Below are positions 30,201 to 39,130 of a stretch of DNA of 64,000 nt, piece after piece; position 1 is the stretch's first letter; every line of letters begins with the position of its first letter. Under the pieces are notes generated by a model, which worked only from the letters and a program-made list of their open reading frames with translations, was not told the origin of the DNA and did not search any database. This DNA comes from Pandoraea oxalativorans (lineage in GTDB: Bacteria; Pseudomonadota; Gammaproteobacteria; Burkholderiales; Burkholderiaceae): the NCBI RefSeq assembly GCF_000972785.3, contig NZ_CP011253.3:1-64000 (forward strand). Direction: 5' to 3'. The translations under genes and the position numbers were made by a program.

Positions 30201-33175
30201 GTACGGTGGTGGCGCCCGCACAGGCGGTGGCATTGGGCAACGCGTCGAGCGATGCCGGGATGCCGCTGCAAACGGCATTGCGTGCCGCCCGCGCACATCG
30301 CAAGCCTGCGGGAGGCGACGCCATTCGCATCGTCAATGCGCGCGAGCACAACCTGAAGTCGCTCGACGTCGCGATTCCGCGCGGCAAGTTCAGCGTCATT
30401 ACGGGGGTGTCGGGCTCGGGCAAATCGACGCTCGCGTTCGACATTCTGTTCAACGAAGGACAGCGCCGTTACCTCGAATCGCTCAACGCGTATGCGCGGT
30501 CCATCGTGCAGCCGGCGGGGCGTCCGGAAGTCGATGCCGTGTACGGCATTCCGCCGACGGTCGCCATCGAGCAACGTCTGTCGCGTGGCGGACGCAAGAG
30601 TACCGTTGCGACGACCACGGAAGTCTGGCACTTCCTGCGTCTGCTGTACGTGAAGCTCGGCATTCAGCATTGCATCCACGACGGCGCCCCGGTGACGGCG
30701 CAAAGCCCCGACTCCATCGTCGCGCAACTCCTGCGCGACCGTCGCGGCCAGCACGTCGGGTTGCTCGCACCGCTCGTCGTGGGACGCAAGGGGATTTACA
30801 CCGATCTCGCGAAATGGGCTAAAGCACGCGGGCATTCGCATCTGCGTGTCGACGGCGTTTTCCTGCCGGTCGATCCGTGGCCGAAGCTCGATCGCTTTCG
30901 CGAACACACCATCGAGTTGCCGGTGGGCGATGTCGTGGTCACGCCCGAGAACGAAGGCTTGTTGCGTACATTGCTGGCAGCGGCGCTGGAGCTGGGCAAG
31001 GGCGTGATGCATCTGCTCGCGCCGCTCGACGGTCTGGGCGACACGATGACCGACGAGCAACCGGGCGAAGGCGTGGGCGAGATCGAGGTGTTTTCGGTCA
31101 AGCGCGCGTGCCCGGTTTGCGGTACGAGCTACCCGGATCTCGATCCGCGCATGTTCTCGTTCAACAGCAAGCACGGCTGGTGTACGACGTGCGTCGGTAC
31201 GGGGCTCGCACTGACGCGCGAACAGCGCGAAGCGTTCGACGACACCGTACTCAATCAGGACAATCGCGGCCGCGAGCACTCGCTGCCGTCGCAGGATCAG
31301 GAGCCGGAAGATGTGGGCGATCAGCCGTGTCCGGATTGTCACGGCGCGCGCCTGAACGGTGTGGCGCGTGCGGTGACGTTCGACGAGCACGCCATCTCCG
31401 ACGTCGCGCAATGGACCGTGACGGACGTGCGTCAGTGGATTCAGGGCCTCGAACTGCAAGGTCGCGACGCGAGCATCGCACGCGATCTCATCAGCGAGAT
31501 TCAGGGGCGTCTGGAGTTTCTGGAAGAGGTGGGCCTCGGCTACCTCACGCTCGATCGCGCGGCACCGACGCTCTCGGGGGGCGAGTCGCAACGTATTCGT
31601 CTCGCCGCGCAACTCGGCAGTAATTTGCAGGGCGTGTGCTACGTGCTGGACGAGCCGACCATCGGCTTGCACCCGCGCGACAACGGCATTCTGCTCGGCG
31701 CGCTGCGCAAGCTTGGTGACCAGGGCAACACGCTCGTCGTGGTCGAGCACGACGAAGACACGATTCGTCGCGCGGATCACATCATCGACATCGGTCCGGG
31801 GGCGGGCAAGCGTGGTGGCACGCTCGTCGCACAGGGCAATGTGGCGGATCTCGCTTCGCATCCCGATTCGCTCACCGGCAAGTTCCTCGCCCATCCGTTG
31901 CAGCATCCGATTCAACCGCGCCGGGAAGTCGTTGCACCGGCGAAGGGCGCCAGGGAAGCAAAGGGCGCCGAAGCCGTCCCGCCGAACTGGCTGACGGTGC
32001 ACGGTGCGACGCTCCATAACCTGAAGAACGTGACGGCCTCGCTGCCGCTGGCGCGACTCACGGCCATCACCGGCGTGTCCGGCTCCGGCAAGTCGACGCT
32101 CGCGCGCGATGTGCTGATGACGAACCTGCTCGATGCCGTGGGGCGTTCGGTGTTGTCGTCGCCTGCGGAGCGTCGTGCGCGCAAGGGCACGGTGCGCCAT
32201 GCCGTGAAGGCGGACGGCAAGCCGCGTGCGAAGTCGGAAGCGCCCGCAGAGCCGCGTCGTCCGGTGGTGCATGCGTGGCACGGATGCGAATCCGTGACGG
32301 GCTGGGAGACGATCGACCGCGTACTCGAAGTCGACCAGACGCCCATCGGCAAGACACCGCGTTCATGCCCAGCCACCTACATCGGTTTCTGGGACACCAT
32401 CCGACGTCTGTTTGCCGACACGCTCGAAGCGCGCGCGCGCGGCTACTCGGCGTCGCGCTTCTCGTTCAACACGGGCGAGGGCCGGTGCCCGGCCTGTGAA
32501 GGGCAAGGCGTGCGGACCATCGGCATGAGCTTCCTTGCGGACGTGAAGGTGCTGTGCGACGTCTGCCACGGACAGCGCTTCAACGCCGAAACATTGGCAG
32601 TGACGTGGCGCGGCAAGAGCATCGGCGACGTATTGACGATGGAAGTCGACGAAGCCGTTGAGTTCTTCGCGTCGATGCCGAGCATTGCGCATCCGCTGCA
32701 ACTGATGAAGGACGTCGGGCTGGGCTACCTCACGCTGGGGCAGCCGTCGCCGACGTTATCGGGTGGCGAGGCGCAGCGTATCAAGCTGGTGACGGAGCTG
32801 ACCAAGGTGCGCGACGACATTACGCGTCGCGGACAGAAGTCGCCGCACACGCTGTACGTTCTCGACGAACCGACCGTCGGTTTGCACATGGCGGACGTGG
32901 CACGGCTGATCAACGTGCTGCACCGGCTGGTGAACGGCGGACACACGGTCGTCGTCATCGAGCACAACCTCGATGTGATTGCCGAAGCCGACTGGATCGT
33001 CGACATGGGGCCGGAAGGCGGCAAGGACGGCGGCACCGTGGTGGCGGCGACGTCGCCCGACGAACTGGCGAAGGTCAAGGCCAGCCACACCGGCGTCGCA
33101 CTCAAGCCGGTGCTCGCCCAGACGGCGGGAACGGGGGCCACGGCCGTGACGCCTGAGGAAGCGACCGCGAAATAA
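27230..33175 (+). CDS. Double-length UvrA-like excinuclease ATPase
   Basis: A 1981-residue protein made of two UvrA units in tandem. UvrA finds bulky DNA damage and hands it to UvrB; the normal protein is about 950 residues with two ABC modules. Here four ABC modules are visible: Walker A at 43-50 (GPSGSGKS), then GVSGSGKST near 668, near 1062 and near 1618; four LSGGE signatures (LSGGEVQR, LSGGEAQR, LSGGESQR, LSGGEAQR) and four Walker B DEPxxGLH sequences. Zinc-binding CxxC pairs recur (CPTCGGSGF...CPDC, CPVCG, CPACEGQG...CDVC). The junction between units is near residue 1010-1035. The start is GTG with no clear ribosome site. Related long UvrA paralogs are known in Burkholderiales; this would be in addition to a normal uvrA elsewhere. 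Confidence 0.92.
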   Translation: MDKSSSKPDPSASHAIRIRGARQHNLKNLDVDLQTGEMTVVTGPSGSGKSSLVFDTLFAEGQRRYVETFSAYARQFLDRMDRPQVDHVEGVPPAIAIDQTNPVRSSRSTVGTMTELNDHLKLLFARAAALFDRETAQPVRHDTPETIYADLMARTAQSDQRLVVTFPVELPGSVTPDEVAQWLSASGYTRVQAEREITTTEGTRKVLDVVADRFRLQNTEKARAMEAIESSLKRGRARVNVYVLAEEGEPDIWRYSQDLHCPDSDLHYADPQPALFSFNSAYGACEACRGFGRVIGVDLGLVIPDERKTLRGGAVKTIQTPAWKEIQEDLLEYAGKAGIPRDTPWSKLSPEHREWVIEGDPDWQGEWNKQWYGIRRFFGYLESKAYKMHIRVLLSKYRSYTTCDTCGGARLKTEGLLWRLGSKENADAVLPPAQRFKPRGVAWSREQLEALPGLTMHDLMLMPITRVRQFFDSLTLPSSLLDDALKLLQEEVGTRLKYLCDVGIGYLTLDRQSRTLSGGEVQRINLTTALGTSLVNTLFVLDEPSIGLHPRDMDRIVAAMHRLRDAGNTLVVVEHDPAVMLAADRVIDMGPGPGERGGQIVFDGTPEEVRQADTLTGSYLGGRKHVANASNWRARPVDEATPRLTLTGAREHNLKHVDVDIPLGRLVCVTGVSGSGKSTLVQDILSPALARHFGDPTEAPGAHDELIGAEQLSGVVFVDQSPIGKTARSNPASYVGAFDEIRKLFAAEPVALQRGYNASTFSFNSGNGRCPTCGGSGFEHVEMQFLSDVYLRCPDCDGKRYRAEVLDVKIQRAIPGEAMRELSVSDVLELTVNEAVKLFSSDRDVLRVLQPIVDVGLEYVKLGQPVPTLSGGEAQRLKLAGFLAEAAQKKTASGQKVAHRGRLFIFDEPTTGLHFDDIAKLMRAFGKLLDGGNSLLVIEHNLDVVRAADWIIDLGPEGGEGGGEVLCAGTLAHVVACEGSHTGRALAEYERTVVAPAQAVALGNASSDAGMPLQTALRAARAHRKPAGGDAIRIVNAREHNLKSLDVAIPRGKFSVITGVSGSGKSTLAFDILFNEGQRRYLESLNAYARSIVQPAGRPEVDAVYGIPPTVAIEQRLSRGGRKSTVATTTEVWHFLRLLYVKLGIQHCIHDGAPVTAQSPDSIVAQLLRDRRGQHVGLLAPLVVGRKGIYTDLAKWAKARGHSHLRVDGVFLPVDPWPKLDRFREHTIELPVGDVVVTPENEGLLRTLLAAALELGKGVMHLLAPLDGLGDTMTDEQPGEGVGEIEVFSVKRACPVCGTSYPDLDPRMFSFNSKHGWCTTCVGTGLALTREQREAFDDTVLNQDNRGREHSLPSQDQEPEDVGDQPCPDCHGARLNGVARAVTFDEHAISDVAQWTVTDVRQWIQGLELQGRDASIARDLISEIQGRLEFLEEVGLGYLTLDRAAPTLSGGESQRIRLAAQLGSNLQGVCYVLDEPTIGLHPRDNGILLGALRKLGDQGNTLVVVEHDEDTIRRADHIIDIGPGAGKRGGTLVAQGNVADLASHPDSLTGKFLAHPLQHPIQPRREVVAPAKGAREAKGAEAVPPNWLTVHGATLHNLKNVTASLPLARLTAITGVSGSGKSTLARDVLMTNLLDAVGRSVLSSPAERRARKGTVRHAVKADGKPRAKSEAPAEPRRPVVHAWHGCESVTGWETIDRVLEVDQTPIGKTPRSCPATYIGFWDTIRRLFADTLEARARGYSASRFSFNTGEGRCPACEGQGVRTIGMSFLADVKVLCDVCHGQRFNAETLAVTWRGKSIGDVLTMEVDEAVEFFASMPSIAHPLQLMKDVGLGYLTLGQPSPTLSGGEAQRIKLVTELTKVRDDITRRGQKSPHTLYVLDEPTVGLHMADVARLINVLHRLVNGGHTVVVIEHNLDVIAEADWIVDMGPEGGKDGGTVVAATSPDELAKVKASHTGVALKPVLAQTAGTGATAVTPEEATAK

Positions 33176-33204
33176 TCGTCTGGTCGAATATTCGCAGTGA
33201 GCCC

Positions 33205-33240
33205 GACGGGACGCCTGATAAAGGCGTCCCGTCTTTATTT
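33205..33240 (+). terminator. Terminator of the long uvrA gene
   Basis: GACGGGACGCCT at 33205-33216 pairs perfectly with AGGCGTCCCGTC at 33222-33233, a 12-bp stem with a 5-base loop followed by TTTATTTT. Confidence 0.9.
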
Positions 33241-33430
33241 TCGGCTCACGACGCGTAAATCGTATACGAAACAATATGCGTCGCGATGCGCCGAAATGTT
33301 TCTAATTATTTCAAAAACAGAAATTAGAAATAGACAATTATCGACTTTATTGCGATAGATGCGACTAATACACTTCAACTGTCGACGATGAATTGAACAT
33401 CGCCTCTTTCAAATAGACAGGAGAACTACC

Positions 33431-33738
33431 ATGAAGCGCACTCTTATTACCTCGGCTCTCGTTTCCGCAATGCTGGCTGTCTCGGCCGGTTCGGCTTTCG
33501 CCAGCGACGCTTTCGACGGTCCTTCGGAATTCTCGTGGGACCGCAGACCAGCGCGCTGACCCGCGCACAAGTTCGTGACGAACTGGTGCAGGCGCAAAAG
33601 GCCGGTCTCGTGGTGCAACACGACAGCGTCTACCCGAAGGCAGTCCCGAGCGCACAACCGGCAACGGCCAGCGCCCCGGTCACGATGGGGTCGGTCGGCG
33701 GTCTGCAACGAGCCGGTACGACCTACTTCGGTAACTAA
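33431..33738 (+). pseudogene. DUF4148-type secreted protein, frameshifted
   Basis: The ATG at 33431 follows AGGAG and encodes a clean signal peptide (MKRTLITSALVSAMLAVSAG, cleavage near SAFA). The frame then runs to an early TGA after about 42 residues. In another frame the sequence from about 33535 continues as SALTRAQVRDELVQAQKAGLV, typical of DUF4148, and ends with GLQRAGTTYFGN before the stop at 33736-33738. A one-base shift near 33525-33540 therefore breaks the gene. The tail motif RAG-x-x-YFG is shared with the small protein at 42.0 kb. Confidence 0.75.
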
Positions 33739-34343
33739 TCGCTTTTGCGAATCGCCGTACTTGCCGTAACCCCGCGAGCCTGCGCCCTGCGGCGCAATGA
33801 GACTCTGGGGAGAGCAGTCTCCGATACTCAATCGGCCGCGTCGTTTGCGGCCGATTTTGTTTTTGCGCGGAGGATTTCATCGACGCTGCCTGTGGATAAG
33901 CCTGTCGATAACGTTGTGAACAAGCTGTGTCGTGGCTGTGGGCAACCCTGTGGGAACTCAGGGGATAGGCAGTGGATAGACAGTGGAAAAGGCGGGAAAA
34001 CTATGCAGGTCAATGGGGATAACCGGTGGATATCCCTTGGATATATGGTGGATATCGAGTGGATATGTCATCGACCTGGCTGGGATAAGTCGGTGGATTT
34101 CTTGTGGAAAACCACGGTTTTTCTGTGATTAAGCTGTGGATTGCCGGTGAATAGATATCGCCGGAACCGCTGCAAACGCCCGCCCGGCCTGCTTCTATCA
34201 ATTCGTCGCTAAGCATCGGCCCATCGGAGATAAGCCCGCGCTGTCTCTCCGATTAGAATGCCATCGGATACCTAATCAATTCATTGAGACCCGCTCCGGG
34301 ACCGGAGCGCCATCGACGTGATGCCAATCCGGAGACATTCGAC
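33739..34343. other. 605-bp non-coding region with DnaA-box-like array
   Basis: No gene. The centre (33891-34143) is filled with 9-mers resembling TGTGGATAA, listed separately. The part from 34150 to 34343 is the metY leader; it contains short GC-rich inverted repeats (GCTCCGGGACCGGAGC at about 34292-34307) but I cannot assign a riboswitch class. Confidence 0.6.
33891..34143 (+). repeat. Array of DnaA-box-like 9-mers
   Basis: One perfect box TGTGGATAA (33891-33899) and many near copies, all in the same direction: TGTCGATAA (33903), TGTGAACAA (33915), TGTGGGCAA (33937), TGTGGGAAC (33949), AGTGGATAG (33971), AGTGGAAAA (33982), TGGGGATAA (34014), GGTGGATAT (34025 and 34047), AGTGGATAT (34058), CTGGGATAA (34080), GGTGGATTT (34092), TGTGGAAAA (34103), TGTGATTAA (34124) and TGTGGATTG (34135). 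Several differ by one base from the consensus. It could be an origin, a DnaA-titration site or a degenerate GTGGATA repeat. Confidence 0.6.
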
Positions 34344-35657
34344 ATGACCGACAAGATCGACCCCGCAGATAACACCCAAGCGTCGCAATGGCGACTCGAA
34401 ACGCTGGCCGTGCACGGTGGCTACCGCCCCGATCCGACCACGCGTGCCGTGGCCGTCCCGATCTATCAGACGGTGGCGTACGCCTTCGACGATACGCAGC
34501 ACGGCGCGGACCTGTTCGACCTCAAGGTGCCGGGAAACATCTACACGCGCATCATGAACCCGACGCAAGACGTGTTGGAGCAGCGCGTCGCGGCGCTCGA
34601 AGGCGGGGTGGCGGCGCTGGCGCTCGCGTCCGGTCAGGCGGCTGTCACCTACGCGATTCAAACGATTGCCGAGGCGGGCGACAACATCGTCGCAGCCAGC
34701 ACGCTCTATGGCGGCACTTACAATCTGCTGGCGCACACGCTGCCGCTCTCGGGCATCACCACGCGCTTTGCCGATCCCCGCGAGCCGGAATCCTTCGAGC
34801 CGCTGATCGACGAGAAGACGAAAGCCATCTTCGCGGAGTCGGTCGGCAACCCGCTGGGCAACATCACCGACATCGCGAAGCTTGCCGAGATCGCGCATCG
34901 TCACGGCATTCCGCTCATCATCGACAACACGGTGCCGACGCCTTACCTCCTGCGTCCGTTCGAGCATGGCGCGGACATCGTCGTGCATTCGCTGACGAAG
35001 TATCTCGGCGGGCACGGCACGAGCCTTGGCGGGGCCATCGTCGACTCCGGCAAATTCCCGTGGGCGGAACACAAGACCCGCTTCAAGCGACTCAACGAAC
35101 CGGACGTGAGCTATCACGGCGTGGTGTACACGGAAGCCTTCGGTCCGGCCGCGTACATTGGCCGTGCGCGTGTGGTGCCGTTGCGCAATACCGGGGCGGC
35201 CATCTCGCCCTTCAACGCATTCCAGATTCTTCAGGGCATCGAGACGCTCGCGCTGCGCCTGGACCGCATCACCGACAACGCGCAGAAGATCGCCCAGTAT
35301 CTGAAGACGCATCCGAAGGTGGAGTGGGTGAACTATGCGGGCCTGCCGGAGCATCCGGACCACGGGCTGGTGAAGAAGTATCTGTCGGGACGCGGCCCGG
35401 GCATCCTCACCTTCGGCGTGAAAGGCGGCCACGCTGCTGGTGCTGCGTTCCAGGACGCCCTGCAACTCTTCACCCGTCTGGTCAACATCGGCGACGCCAA
35501 GTCGCTCGCCACGCATCCGGCCTCGACCACGCACCGCCAGTTGTCGCCGGACAAACTGCGCAAGGCCGGGGTGAGCGAGGAGACGGTGCGTCTGTCCATC
35601 GGCATCGAGCATATCGACGACCTGCTCGCCGATCTGGATCAGGCGCTTCGCAAGTAA
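34344..35657 (+). CDS. metY: O-acetylhomoserine sulfhydrylase (aminocarboxypropyltransferase)
   Basis: A PLP enzyme of methionine synthesis that joins O-acetylhomoserine with sulfide to give homocysteine. The 437-residue length fits MetY and is longer than cystathionine synthases. Motifs: ETLAVHGGYRPDPTTRAVAVPIYQT at the N-terminus, the IYTRIMNPTQDVLEQRVAALEGG region, LASGQAAVTYA, IIDNTVPTPYLLRPFEHGADIVVHSLTKYLGGHGTSLGG with the Schiff-base lysine in SLTKY, and LATHPASTTHRQL near the end. The start MTDKIDPADN has GGAGACATT upstream. It follows the DnaA-box-like array. Confidence 0.93.
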   Translation: MTDKIDPADNTQASQWRLETLAVHGGYRPDPTTRAVAVPIYQTVAYAFDDTQHGADLFDLKVPGNIYTRIMNPTQDVLEQRVAALEGGVAALALASGQAAVTYAIQTIAEAGDNIVAASTLYGGTYNLLAHTLPLSGITTRFADPREPESFEPLIDEKTKAIFAESVGNPLGNITDIAKLAEIAHRHGIPLIIDNTVPTPYLLRPFEHGADIVVHSLTKYLGGHGTSLGGAIVDSGKFPWAEHKTRFKRLNEPDVSYHGVVYTEAFGPAAYIGRARVVPLRNTGAAISPFNAFQILQGIETLALRLDRITDNAQKIAQYLKTHPKVEWVNYAGLPEHPDHGLVKKYLSGRGPGILTFGVKGGHAAGAAFQDALQLFTRLVNIGDAKSLATHPASTTHRQLSPDKLRKAGVSEETVRLSIGIEHIDDLLADLDQALRK

Positions 35658-35911
35658 GCACGCTGGCGTTTCGGCAGGCGTAACGAATGTCGTCGCGCCT
35701 GTCGCTGCGAAATATCGCGAAATGCTGCGAGAAGCCGCGCGTTGCCGCCCGGATTCACGGCCTCTCGCCGACCTCATTTACGGCCAATTCTGACGGAGTA
35801 TGATGCGCGGCAGCCGGTTGGGGGCAGGTGACCGGCGCCGCCGTCATATGACCGTCACGAAAGCGTCATTTCCTCGGCGTACTGTCCTTGCCCATTTCTC
35901 AAGGATTGCGC

Positions 35912-36763
35912 ATGGACTATTTGCAAGTGCTGGTGCTCGCCATCGTGCAGGGTGTGGCGGAATTGCTCCCGGTGTCGAGTTCGGCACACGTCATCATGGC
36001 CGAGAAGCTGATGGGGCTCGATCCGTCGACGCCCGCCATGACGCTGCTGCTTGTGATGCTGCACACCGGCACCATGCTCGCCGTCATCGTCTATTTCTGG
36101 AAGTCGTGGCGTGAACGCTACTTCTCGTCGAAGCACGATTTCATTCACAACGCGAAGCAGGTCATTATCGCGACGGCCTTCACCGGTGTGATCGGTCTGG
36201 CGCTGATGTTCTTCATCGAGAAGGTGCTGATGCGCGGCTCCGAGCATGCCGAAATCGAGCACCTGTTCGGCAATCTGTACATCATCTCCGCCGGTCTCGC
36301 GATGGCGGGCATTCTGATTCTGATCTCGGGCCGCAAGCGTCCGCCGATGGGCGACCGTCCGATGCGCGGCAGTGACTCCGCGTGGATTGGCGCGGTGCAG
36401 GGTGTGTGCCTGCCATTCCGTGGCTTCTCGCGCTCGGGGTCGACCATTTCGACGGGCATGCTGCGCGGTCTCGACAAGGTGCGCGTGGAGGAATTCAGCT
36501 TCGCACTGGCCGTGGTCCTCACGCCGCCGGTCATCGTCAAGGAAGCTTACCGTCTGTACAAGTCGGGCGGCGCTCAGACGCTCTCCGGTCACTTCATGTC
36601 GGTGCTCACGCCAAGTCTCGTCGGCATGGTGTTCAGCTTCCTCGCGGGGCTGATTGCGTTGCGCTGGCTGTCGCGCTGGCTCGAACACGGTCGCTGGTAT
36701 CTGTTCGGCATTTACTGCCTCGTGGCGTCGGCGGTCGTGCTGGCCGCCAGTCAGTACCTGTAA
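35912..36763 (+). CDS. UppP/BacA-type undecaprenyl-diphosphatase
   Basis: A multi-pass inner-membrane protein of 283 residues that recycles undecaprenyl diphosphate for cell-wall synthesis. The catalytic regions are recognisable but diverged from classical UppP: QGVAELLPVSSSAHVI near residues 10-25 in place of QGxTEFLPVSSSGHL, and PFRGFSRSGSTIS near 169-181 in place of PGTSRSGATI. AAGG precedes the ATG by 8 bases. The variant motifs suggest a paralog rather than the housekeeping enzyme, possibly with altered specificity or conferring bacitracin tolerance. Confidence 0.85.
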   Translation: MDYLQVLVLAIVQGVAELLPVSSSAHVIMAEKLMGLDPSTPAMTLLLVMLHTGTMLAVIVYFWKSWRERYFSSKHDFIHNAKQVIIATAFTGVIGLALMFFIEKVLMRGSEHAEIEHLFGNLYIISAGLAMAGILILISGRKRPPMGDRPMRGSDSAWIGAVQGVCLPFRGFSRSGSTISTGMLRGLDKVRVEEFSFALAVVLTPPVIVKEAYRLYKSGGAQTLSGHFMSVLTPSLVGMVFSFLAGLIALRWLSRWLEHGRWYLFGIYCLVASAVVLAASQYL

Positions 36764-37627
36764 TCACACCAGCCCCGCTACAACGTCCAGAAAGGCCGCG
36801 ATGGCGCGCGATGCGCGCCGCTCGGCCAGACAGACGATGACGGTCGTCGTCTCGACGCGTGCGTCGCCGATGGCCACCGTCGCCAGCCGCGCGTCGGGCG
36901 TGTGTTCGCGTGCGGACACCGCCGCGATCCCCAGCCCGAGGATCACCGCTTCGCGGATCGCCTCGCGGCTACCGATCTCCATCGCCATACTCGGCGCCAC
37001 GCCCGCTGCCTGCATGGCCGCTTCGAGCGCGTGACGCGTCGTCGACCCCGGTTCTCGCATCAACATCGGTTCGTCCGCCAGATCGGCCAGTTTGACACTG
37101 CGGCGTCGCGCGAAGCGATGCGTACGCGGCACCAGCAGCACGACCGGATGCGTGCGATACGGCACGGCGTGCAGACGCGCGTCGTCGTGATAACGCGCCA
37201 GCACGGCGACGTCGGTGCGATACGCCAGCAAGCTCTCGATCATCTCCTCGGAGTTGCCCGGTCGCACAGAGATGCGAATCCCGGGAAAGCGCGGCTGAAA
37301 CGCCGCGACGATCTCCATCGCATGATGTGGCCCTACCGCGCCCAGCCGCAACTCCCCAGTACGCAGCCCACCATGCTCCTTGAGCAGGCTGAGCGCTTCC
37401 GCTTCGTCCGAGAAGATGCGCAGGCTCACCGAGTAAAGCGCGCGGCCGGTCGGCGTCAGCGTCAGCCCGCGACCGTGGCGATAAAACAGCTCAACCCCAT
37501 ACGTTTCCTCCAGCGCCCGGATCTGCGTCGTCATCGTCGGCTGACTGACGTGCAACGCTTGCGCGGCACGCGTGACGCTGCCGTGGTGCGCCACCGCGTG
37601 AAACGAACGCAACTGGGTAATTCGCAT
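36764..37627 (-). CDS. LysR-family transcriptional regulator
   Basis: A 287-residue regulator with the usual N-terminal helix-turn-helix ([27 protein letters not shown]..., residues 6-32 onward) and a substrate-binding domain (about 90-285). It is divergent from the iron-containing alcohol dehydrogenase and resembles the aminoethylphosphonate-associated LysR group in Burkholderiales. The 149-bp divergent gap has an AT-rich stretch (TTTTATCAATAGATTGACG) where LysR sites would be expected. Its C-terminus meets the end of the UppP-like gene without a gap. Confidence 0.88.
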   Translation of the reverse strand: MRITQLRSFHAVAHHGSVTRAAQALHVSQPTMTTQIRALEETYGVELFYRHGRGLTLTPTGRALYSVSLRIFSDEAEALSLLKEHGGLRTGELRLGAVGPHHAMEIVAAFQPRFPGIRISVRPGNSEEMIESLLAYRTDVAVLARYHDDARLHAVPYRTHPVVLLVPRTHRFARRRSVKLADLADEPMLMREPGSTTRHALEAAMQAAGVAPSMAMEIGSREAIREAVILGLGIAAVSAREHTPDARLATVAIGDARVETTTVIVCLAERRASRAIAAFLDVVAGLV

Positions 37628-37776
37628 CGATGTCGCTCCCGTGACGAGGTATAGGTTTTATCAATAGATTGACGAAAAAATGTGAATTGGAAGTATAGGA
37701 CGGCGCTCACCATAATCCAGCTCAATCTTCGCCAATCGATCGCAACGTCATCCGGCGCGGCGGCCCAGACACCATC

Positions 37777-38874
37777 ATGACTGCACGTTCGCGTTTCCAT
37801 AATCCGGTCGACGTCCACTTCGGTCCGGGCTCGCTGGATGCTCTGCCCGAACTCGTGGGAAATCGTCGCGCGGTGCTCGTCACCATGCCCGAGGCGCGCG
37901 CGCTCGGCATGTCCGGACGCATCGAAGCGCTACTGGGTCAGCGACTCGCCGGGGTGATCGATCAAGTCAGCCCGAACCCGGATGTGCGCGAACTCGCGCC
38001 GATGTACGGCGACTTCTGGCGACGTCACGGCCCATGCGAAGTCATCGTGGCGCTGGGCGGCGGCAGTGCGCTCGACACGGCCAAGCTGCTGATGGTCGCG
38101 GGCGACGACGACCGTTTCGCCACACTGGTGGATGCGCTCGATGCCGGTGGCACCTTCCGCCCTACGCGCACAAAACGGCTCATCACCATTCCCACGACGG
38201 CGGGCACCGGCAGCGAAGTCACGCCGTGGGCCACGCTGTGGGACCGCCATGTGAAGCGCAAGAAGTACTCGCTGCACCTGCCCGAGACCTGGCCCGAAGC
38301 CGCCATCGTCGACCCGGTGCTCACGCGTTCCCTGCCACGCAGCGTCACGCTGCAAAGCGGTCTCGACGCGCTATCCCACGCGCTCGAAGCGATCTGGAAC
38401 GTGAACGCCAACCCGGTCTCCGACACCTTCGCCGTGACCGCCGCGCGCGAGATGATGCGTGTGCTGCCGAGTCTCATGACGGCGCTCGACGACATGACGC
38501 TGCGCTCGCAGGCGGCACTCGCTGCGCTTCAGGCGGGTATGGCGTTCTCCAATACGAAGACGGCGCTGGCGCATTCGATCTCGTACGACATGACGATTCG
38601 TCACGGCTTGCCACATGGCATCGCGTGCTCGTTCACGTTGCCGACGGTGATGCGTCTGGCCATCGGCCGCCGCGCCGATCGCGACGCGGTGCTGGCGCAA
38701 GTGTTCGACGGCGATATCGCCAGCGCACCCGAGCGGTTGACGGCCTTCCTCAACGGGCTGGGCGTGGCGACGGAATTCTCCGCGTACGGCGTGAGCGAGC
38801 CGGAATCGACGGCAATGATTGCGGCCGCCCTCGACGGTCCGCGTGGGCGCAACTTCATTGGCGCTGCGGCCTGA
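37777..38874 (+). CDS. Iron-containing alcohol dehydrogenase (phosphonate-associated type)
   Basis: A 365-residue type III alcohol dehydrogenase. The NAD(P)-binding GGGSALDTAKLL is near residues 91-102, TIPTTAGTGSEVTPWA near 131-146, and the metal ligands lie in LDALSHALEAIW and AHSISYDMTIRHGLPHG (His residues near 254, 265 and 269). The sequence VDVHFGPGSLDALPEL and the LysR neighbour resemble the phosphonoacetaldehyde-reductase group linked to aminoethylphosphonate use. The substrate assignment is inference; no phosphonatase or transaminase gene is next to it. Confidence 0.85.
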   Translation: MTARSRFHNPVDVHFGPGSLDALPELVGNRRAVLVTMPEARALGMSGRIEALLGQRLAGVIDQVSPNPDVRELAPMYGDFWRRHGPCEVIVALGGGSALDTAKLLMVAGDDDRFATLVDALDAGGTFRPTRTKRLITIPTTAGTGSEVTPWATLWDRHVKRKKYSLHLPETWPEAAIVDPVLTRSLPRSVTLQSGLDALSHALEAIWNVNANPVSDTFAVTAAREMMRVLPSLMTALDDMTLRSQAALAALQAGMAFSNTKTALAHSISYDMTIRHGLPHGIACSFTLPTVMRLAIGRRADRDAVLAQVFDGDIASAPERLTAFLNGLGVATEFSAYGVSEPESTAMIAAALDGPRGRNFIGAAA

Positions 38875-38904
38875 ACCTGATTCGAACGGGCGACGTCGCG
38901 TTCG

Positions 38905-38952
38905 TCGCCCGATGTTGTCGACGTTGTCGTTGTCGTTGTGGTTGTCCTTGTA
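38905..38952 (+). repeat. Short GTTGTC-type tandem repeat
   Basis: Between the alcohol dehydrogenase and the MFS gene, GTTGTC/GTTGTG hexamers repeat about six times with small variations. It may be a slippage-prone spacer; it is outside coding sequence. Confidence 0.5.
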
Positions 38953-39130
38953 ATCCCGTATGGGTGTTTTCGCGTCTTACCCGCAGTCCCCGCAACATTC
39001 ATCATCAAAACGATAGCCGCTCACCGGTCACCGGCATGTGCGGCACCGAGACATTCAGGAGACAGACGCCCGGCGCAGACCGGTGCGTCGCTGCGCGCCG
39101 CAGGGGCGCGGCGCATCAACAGGAGGCGCA

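Noticed and set aside
27047..32281. Long open frames on the minus strand opposite the tandem UvrA gene
   Set aside because: They are His/Arg-rich antisense shadows caused by high GC third positions; no domain, ribosome site or composition supports them.
34150..34343. A SAM or related riboswitch upstream of metY
   Set aside because: Short GC-rich inverted repeats are present but they do not match any riboswitch consensus I can recall; a covariance-model search would be needed.
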